Assembly (NCBI GenBank): GCA_026874595.1
Contig: CM049318.1
Coordinates: forward strand, 3,905,741 to 3,969,740
DNA length: 64,000 bases
Direction of reading: 5' to 3'
Source: Sipunculus nudus
Lineage: Eukaryota > Annelida > Sipuncula > Golfingiida > Sipunculidae
Shown here: positions 63,804 through 64,000 of the stretch, piece after piece
How positions within the stretch are numbered: the first letter of the stretch is position 1
Layout: each line of letters starts with the position of its first letter
Translations under genes and position numbers: made by a program
The notes under the pieces: generated by a model
Told to the model about the DNA's origin: nothing
Databases searched by the model: none
What the model saw: the letters and a program-made list of their open reading frames with translations, nothing else

Positions 63804-63988
63804 TTATTATGTACGCACATACTAATATGTCCTATTATCCAGATAAATTATTTGTATTCTGTTAAAGATATAAAAAAGGCGGGGCACAACATGCACAGCA
63901 AACAGCATTAAATCTCAACCTTGTGCAAAGAATAAGTGTCATCAGCCCGTCTAATACCTTGACCTTCCACCGTGATGTACAGTTTAGA
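47131..63988 (-). CDS. Gene B: paralogous multi-EGF protein (15 exons seen, 5' end outside, 3' end not found)
   Basis: Exons, 5' to 3': 63988-63958 (tentative), 63332-63210, 60603-60493, 59758-59648, 59012-58899, 57713-57597, 57160-57047, 55431-55315, 54047-53937, 53311-53198, 52429-52313, 50374-50264, 49557-49447, 47739-47629, 47241-47131. All 14 EGF exons are phase 1-1 with GT-AG introns and no stop codons, giving about 530 residues. It has the same strand, module class and exon rule as gene A, which starts 11.6 kb downstream with its own signal peptide. A tandem paralog is therefore more likely than one gene. The last EGF exon ends at a good donor (GTAAGT), so at least one more exon must lie in 35.6-47.1 kb. 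I could not identify it. Confidence 0.82.
47629..47739 (-). CDS. Gene B EGF-like module 13
   Basis: 111 bp, phase 1-1, donor [20 protein letters not shown] with an O-glucose consensus, then [10 protein letters not shown]. The 1.7-kb 5' intron (47740-49446) includes a dispersed repeat copy (48325-48680). Confidence 0.9.
48325..48680 (+). repeat. Dispersed repeat family D, copy 4
   Basis: Poly-C start, GATTGCAAAACTATCAATTT, ATATGGCCGATTGTTCATAG, TTCCCAAGGCCATAAACTCC and GGGGAGGCTTCCAG in the same order as copy 2. Confidence 0.55.
49447..49557 (-). CDS. Gene B EGF-like module 12 (calcium-binding)
   Basis: 111 bp, phase 1-1, donor GTATGG. The split codon gives D-INEC, and [10 protein letters not shown] matches the Asp/Asn hydroxylation pattern, so this is a typical calcium-binding EGF. 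O-glucose consensus CASNPC, end [10 protein letters not shown]. The 0.7-kb 5' intron (49558-50263) has a short poly-G run near 50123-50136, otherwise nothing. Confidence 0.92.
50264..50374 (-). CDS. Gene B EGF-like module 11
   Basis: 111 bp, phase 1-1, donor [20 protein letters not shown] with an O-glucose consensus, then [10 protein letters not shown]. The 1.9-kb 5' intron (50375-52312) carries a solo LTR, a ~30-bp tandem array and an AT array. Confidence 0.92.
50606..51459 (+). mobile_element. Solo LTR, copy 2 (uninterrupted)
   Basis: 854 bp, TGTTAC...GTAACA termini, flanked by ACAT direct repeats (50602-50605 and 51460-51463). TATAAATAGG near 50897 and AATAAA at 51300-51305. It lies in the intron between gene B modules 10 and 11 and is on the + strand, antisense to the host gene. 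It serves as the empty-site reference for the two insertions in copy 1. Confidence 0.85.
51470..51700. repeat. Tandem repeat of ~30 bp
   Basis: About seven imperfect units with TTGTCCATACATTGTGAAAC and GTTCCGCACATT, directly beside solo LTR copy 2. The minus-strand frame 51471-51725 is an artefact of this array. Confidence 0.75.
51881..51957. repeat. (AT)n microsatellite
   Basis: 77 bp of AT. A CA/TA mixed array follows at 52020-52080. Confidence 0.97.
52313..52429 (-). CDS. Gene B EGF-like module 10
   Basis: 117 bp, phase 1-1, donor [20 protein letters not shown] with an O-glucose consensus, middle loop GAPGYTC, then [10 protein letters not shown]. It follows a CPPxYTG module. The 5' intron (52430-53197) has two AT arrays and a LINE 3' tail. 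Confidence 0.9.
52544..52588. repeat. (AT)n microsatellite
   Basis: 45 bp of AT in the gene B intron 5' of module 10. Confidence 0.95.
52697..52750. repeat. (AT)n microsatellite
   Basis: 54 bp of AT framed by GCAT on both sides. Confidence 0.95.
52816..53130 (-). mobile_element. LINE 3' tail fragment
   Basis: The minus strand ends in an AAATAAATAAAT tail (52818-52833) preceded by CACCCTGAATAAAG and GGGCCTTGTGAAAGATC. This is the same layout as the 3' end of the LINE fragment at 10631 (ACCCTGAAAG, GGGCCCTTCTG). No reverse transcriptase is left. The 5' limit is uncertain. Confidence 0.5.
53198..53311 (-). CDS. Gene B EGF-like module 9 (CPPxYTG class)
   Basis: 114 bp, phase 1-1, donor [21 protein letters not shown] with an O-glucose consensus, then [10 protein letters not shown]. 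The 0.6-kb 5' intron (53312-53936) shows nothing recognised. Confidence 0.9.
53937..54047 (-). CDS. Gene B EGF-like module 8
   Basis: 111 bp, phase 1-1, donor [20 protein letters not shown] with an O-glucose consensus, a glycine-rich loop (KSGGGKY), then [10 protein letters not shown]. The 1.3-kb 5' intron (54048-55314) holds an inverted-repeat MITE-like segment near 54420-54900. Confidence 0.9.
54420..54900. mobile_element. MITE-like segment with TCGCGAA-rich inverted ends
   Basis: Left part contains AAATTTCGCGATTTC and CGCGAGGGTTTC. The right part contains the inverted words GCGAATATCGCGAAATTAG and AACCCTCGCG. Similar words occur at 8640-8720, so this is probably a dispersed non-autonomous DNA element. 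Boundaries are approximate. Confidence 0.45.
55315..55431 (-). CDS. Gene B EGF-like module 7
   Basis: 117 bp, phase 1-1, donor GTAAGT. O-glucose (CLSNPC) and O-fucose (CQNGGSC) sites, middle loop GAQGYRC, then [10 protein letters not shown]. The 1.6-kb 5' intron (55432-57046) holds a SINE-like piece (55535-55700) and two poly-G runs. Confidence 0.9.
55535..55700 (-). mobile_element. tRNA-derived SINE-like repeat (minus strand)
   Basis: On the minus strand the segment holds GATCAAGATGTAAAACGC followed by GACCCAGGTTCGATCCTGG, where GGTTCGATCC is a perfect B box. It sits in a gene B intron and differs from the pair at 33 kb. A degenerate tRNA pseudogene is the alternative. Confidence 0.5.
57047..57160 (-). 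CDS. Gene B EGF-like module 6
   Basis: 114 bp, phase 1-1, donor [21 protein letters not shown] with an O-glucose consensus, then [10 protein letters not shown]. The 0.4-kb 5' intron (57161-57596) is AT-rich without features. Confidence 0.9.
57597..57713 (-). CDS. Gene B EGF-like module 5
   Basis: 117 bp, phase 1-1, donor [20 protein letters not shown], a middle loop with LSAGYTC, then [10 protein letters not shown]. The 5' intron (57714-58898) contains a degenerate AT-rich minisatellite. Confidence 0.9.
58280..58880. repeat. Degenerate AT-rich minisatellite
   Basis: Imperfect repeats of words such as TGAATATGTGATGAATGTGT and TTATGAATATGTAATGAA, roughly 10-bp internal periodicity, in a gene B intron ending next to module 4. 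Confidence 0.75.
58899..59012 (-). CDS. Gene B EGF-like module 4 (CP-rich class)
   Basis: 114 bp, phase 1-1, donor GTATGT. O-glucose (CQSNPC) and O-fucose (CKNGATC) sites. The ending [10 protein letters not shown] is a variant of the CPPxYTG class. The 5' intron (59013-59647) ends in a 69-bp AT array. Confidence 0.9.
59545..59613. repeat. (AT)n microsatellite
   Basis: 69 bp of AT ending 35 bp before the donor side of gene B module 3. Confidence 0.97.
59648..59758 (-). CDS. Gene B EGF-like module 3
   Basis: 111 bp, phase 1-1, donor [20 protein letters not shown] with an O-glucose consensus, then [10 protein letters not shown]. The 5' intron (59759-60492) shows nothing recognised. Confidence 0.9.
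60493..60603 (-). CDS. Gene B EGF-like module 2
   Basis: 111 bp, phase 1-1, donor [20 protein letters not shown], then [10 protein letters not shown]. The 2.6-kb 5' intron (60604-63209) is mostly the 32-bp minisatellite. The rest (62550-63200) shows nothing recognised. Confidence 0.9.
60738..62541. repeat. Minisatellite of 32-bp units with 64-bp higher-order repeat
   Basis: About 56 units of the type AAAGGTGCCTATACTGATAC plus CAGACGTGTATT. In the middle, two variants alternate (ATACTGATACCAGACG and ATGCTGATACCGCACG), making a 64-bp dimer that has spread as a block. Outer units are less uniform. It lies in the gene B intron between EGF modules 1 and 2. Not a CRISPR array: there are no unique spacers. 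Confidence 0.92.
63210..63332 (-). CDS. Gene B EGF-like module 1
   Basis: 123 bp, phase 1-1, acceptor TTCTTTAG, donor [21 protein letters not shown], a long middle loop ([10 protein letters not shown]), then [10 protein letters not shown]. The 5' intron (63333-63957) holds a dispersed repeat and an AT array. Confidence 0.9.
63500..63735 (+). repeat. Dispersed repeat family D, copy 5
   Basis: GGTCCTCCCGAATGCAAAAC, ATCGATTTATT, ATATGGCTTATTTTCAAAGG, GATTTGCACCAGACATTTAT and TTGCCAAGGCCGTACACTGC, collinear with the other copies. Confidence 0.55.
63758..63798. repeat. (AT)n microsatellite
   Basis: 41 bp of AT between dispersed repeat copy 5 and the tentative first gene B exon. Confidence 0.95.
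63958..63988 (-). CDS. Gene B partial exon: beta-strand end before EGF modules (tentative)
   Basis: Next to a donor GTATTA, the only frame compatible with phase 1 exit reads [10 protein letters not shown]. This is a strand-like ending comparable to [10 protein letters not shown], which precedes EGF 1 in gene A. A TGA four codons further 5' in that frame suggests the acceptor CAG at 63991-63989. The window edge hides the polypyrimidine tract, so the exon could be longer or false. Confidence 0.4.
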
Positions 63989-64000
63989 CTGAATTCACTC

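Overview
The window looks like nuclear DNA of an invertebrate animal, most likely a marine lophotrochozoan such as a bivalve. That placement rests on AT-rich introns full of microsatellites, on the transposon families present, and on a large secreted protein family built from single-exon EGF modules. The species cannot be fixed from the sequence alone. There is no bacterial-style gene, operon, rRNA or CRISPR array.

Two paralogous genes lie head to tail, both on the minus strand. Gene A begins at the signal-peptide ATG at 35540 and runs leftward off the window. Its 27 visible coding exons join without any frame conflict into at least 1210 residues. In order these are a signal peptide, an N-terminal domain resembling the lysozyme/transglycosylase fold (three exons, 35540-31680), a von Willebrand factor A (VWA) domain with a complete MIDAS (29511-26902), a domain of about 100 residues that I do not recognise (26068-24846), and then 19 EGF-like modules, one per exon (24522-16). 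Gene B enters from the right edge and shows one partial beta-strand-like exon (63988-63958) followed by 14 EGF exons (63332-47131). Its 5' part lies outside the window and its 3' end could not be located. All 33 EGF exons are multiples of three (111-123 bp) and use phase 1-1 introns, so each can be duplicated or skipped without a frameshift.

Layout. 1-24.5 kb: EGF exons of gene A, with one long intron holding a solo LTR that itself contains a Harbinger-type MITE and a truncated LINE (9.58-11.58 kb), two inverted-repeat elements (16.36-16.96 and 22.59-23.64 kb) and two tandem arrays (17.4 and 18.1 kb). 24.8-35.5 kb: the N-terminal half of gene A, with long AT arrays and tRNA-derived SINE-like pieces (32.9-33.3 kb). 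35.5-47.1 kb: the intergenic region, with a TACGCA-rich CpG-rich stretch, a decayed LINE with reverse transcriptase (38.49-41.07 kb) and a duplicated block carrying a ~20-bp minisatellite (41.3-42.8 kb). 47.1-64 kb: EGF exons of gene B, with a second solo LTR (50.6-51.5 kb) and a 1.8-kb minisatellite of 32-bp units (60.7-62.5 kb).

Both gene products are probably secreted or matrix proteins. Many EGF modules carry the O-glucose consensus and several the O-fucose consensus known from Notch-type EGFs. The lysozyme-like plus VWA head of gene A suggests ligand or carbohydrate recognition at the cell surface or in hemolymph, but this is inference.
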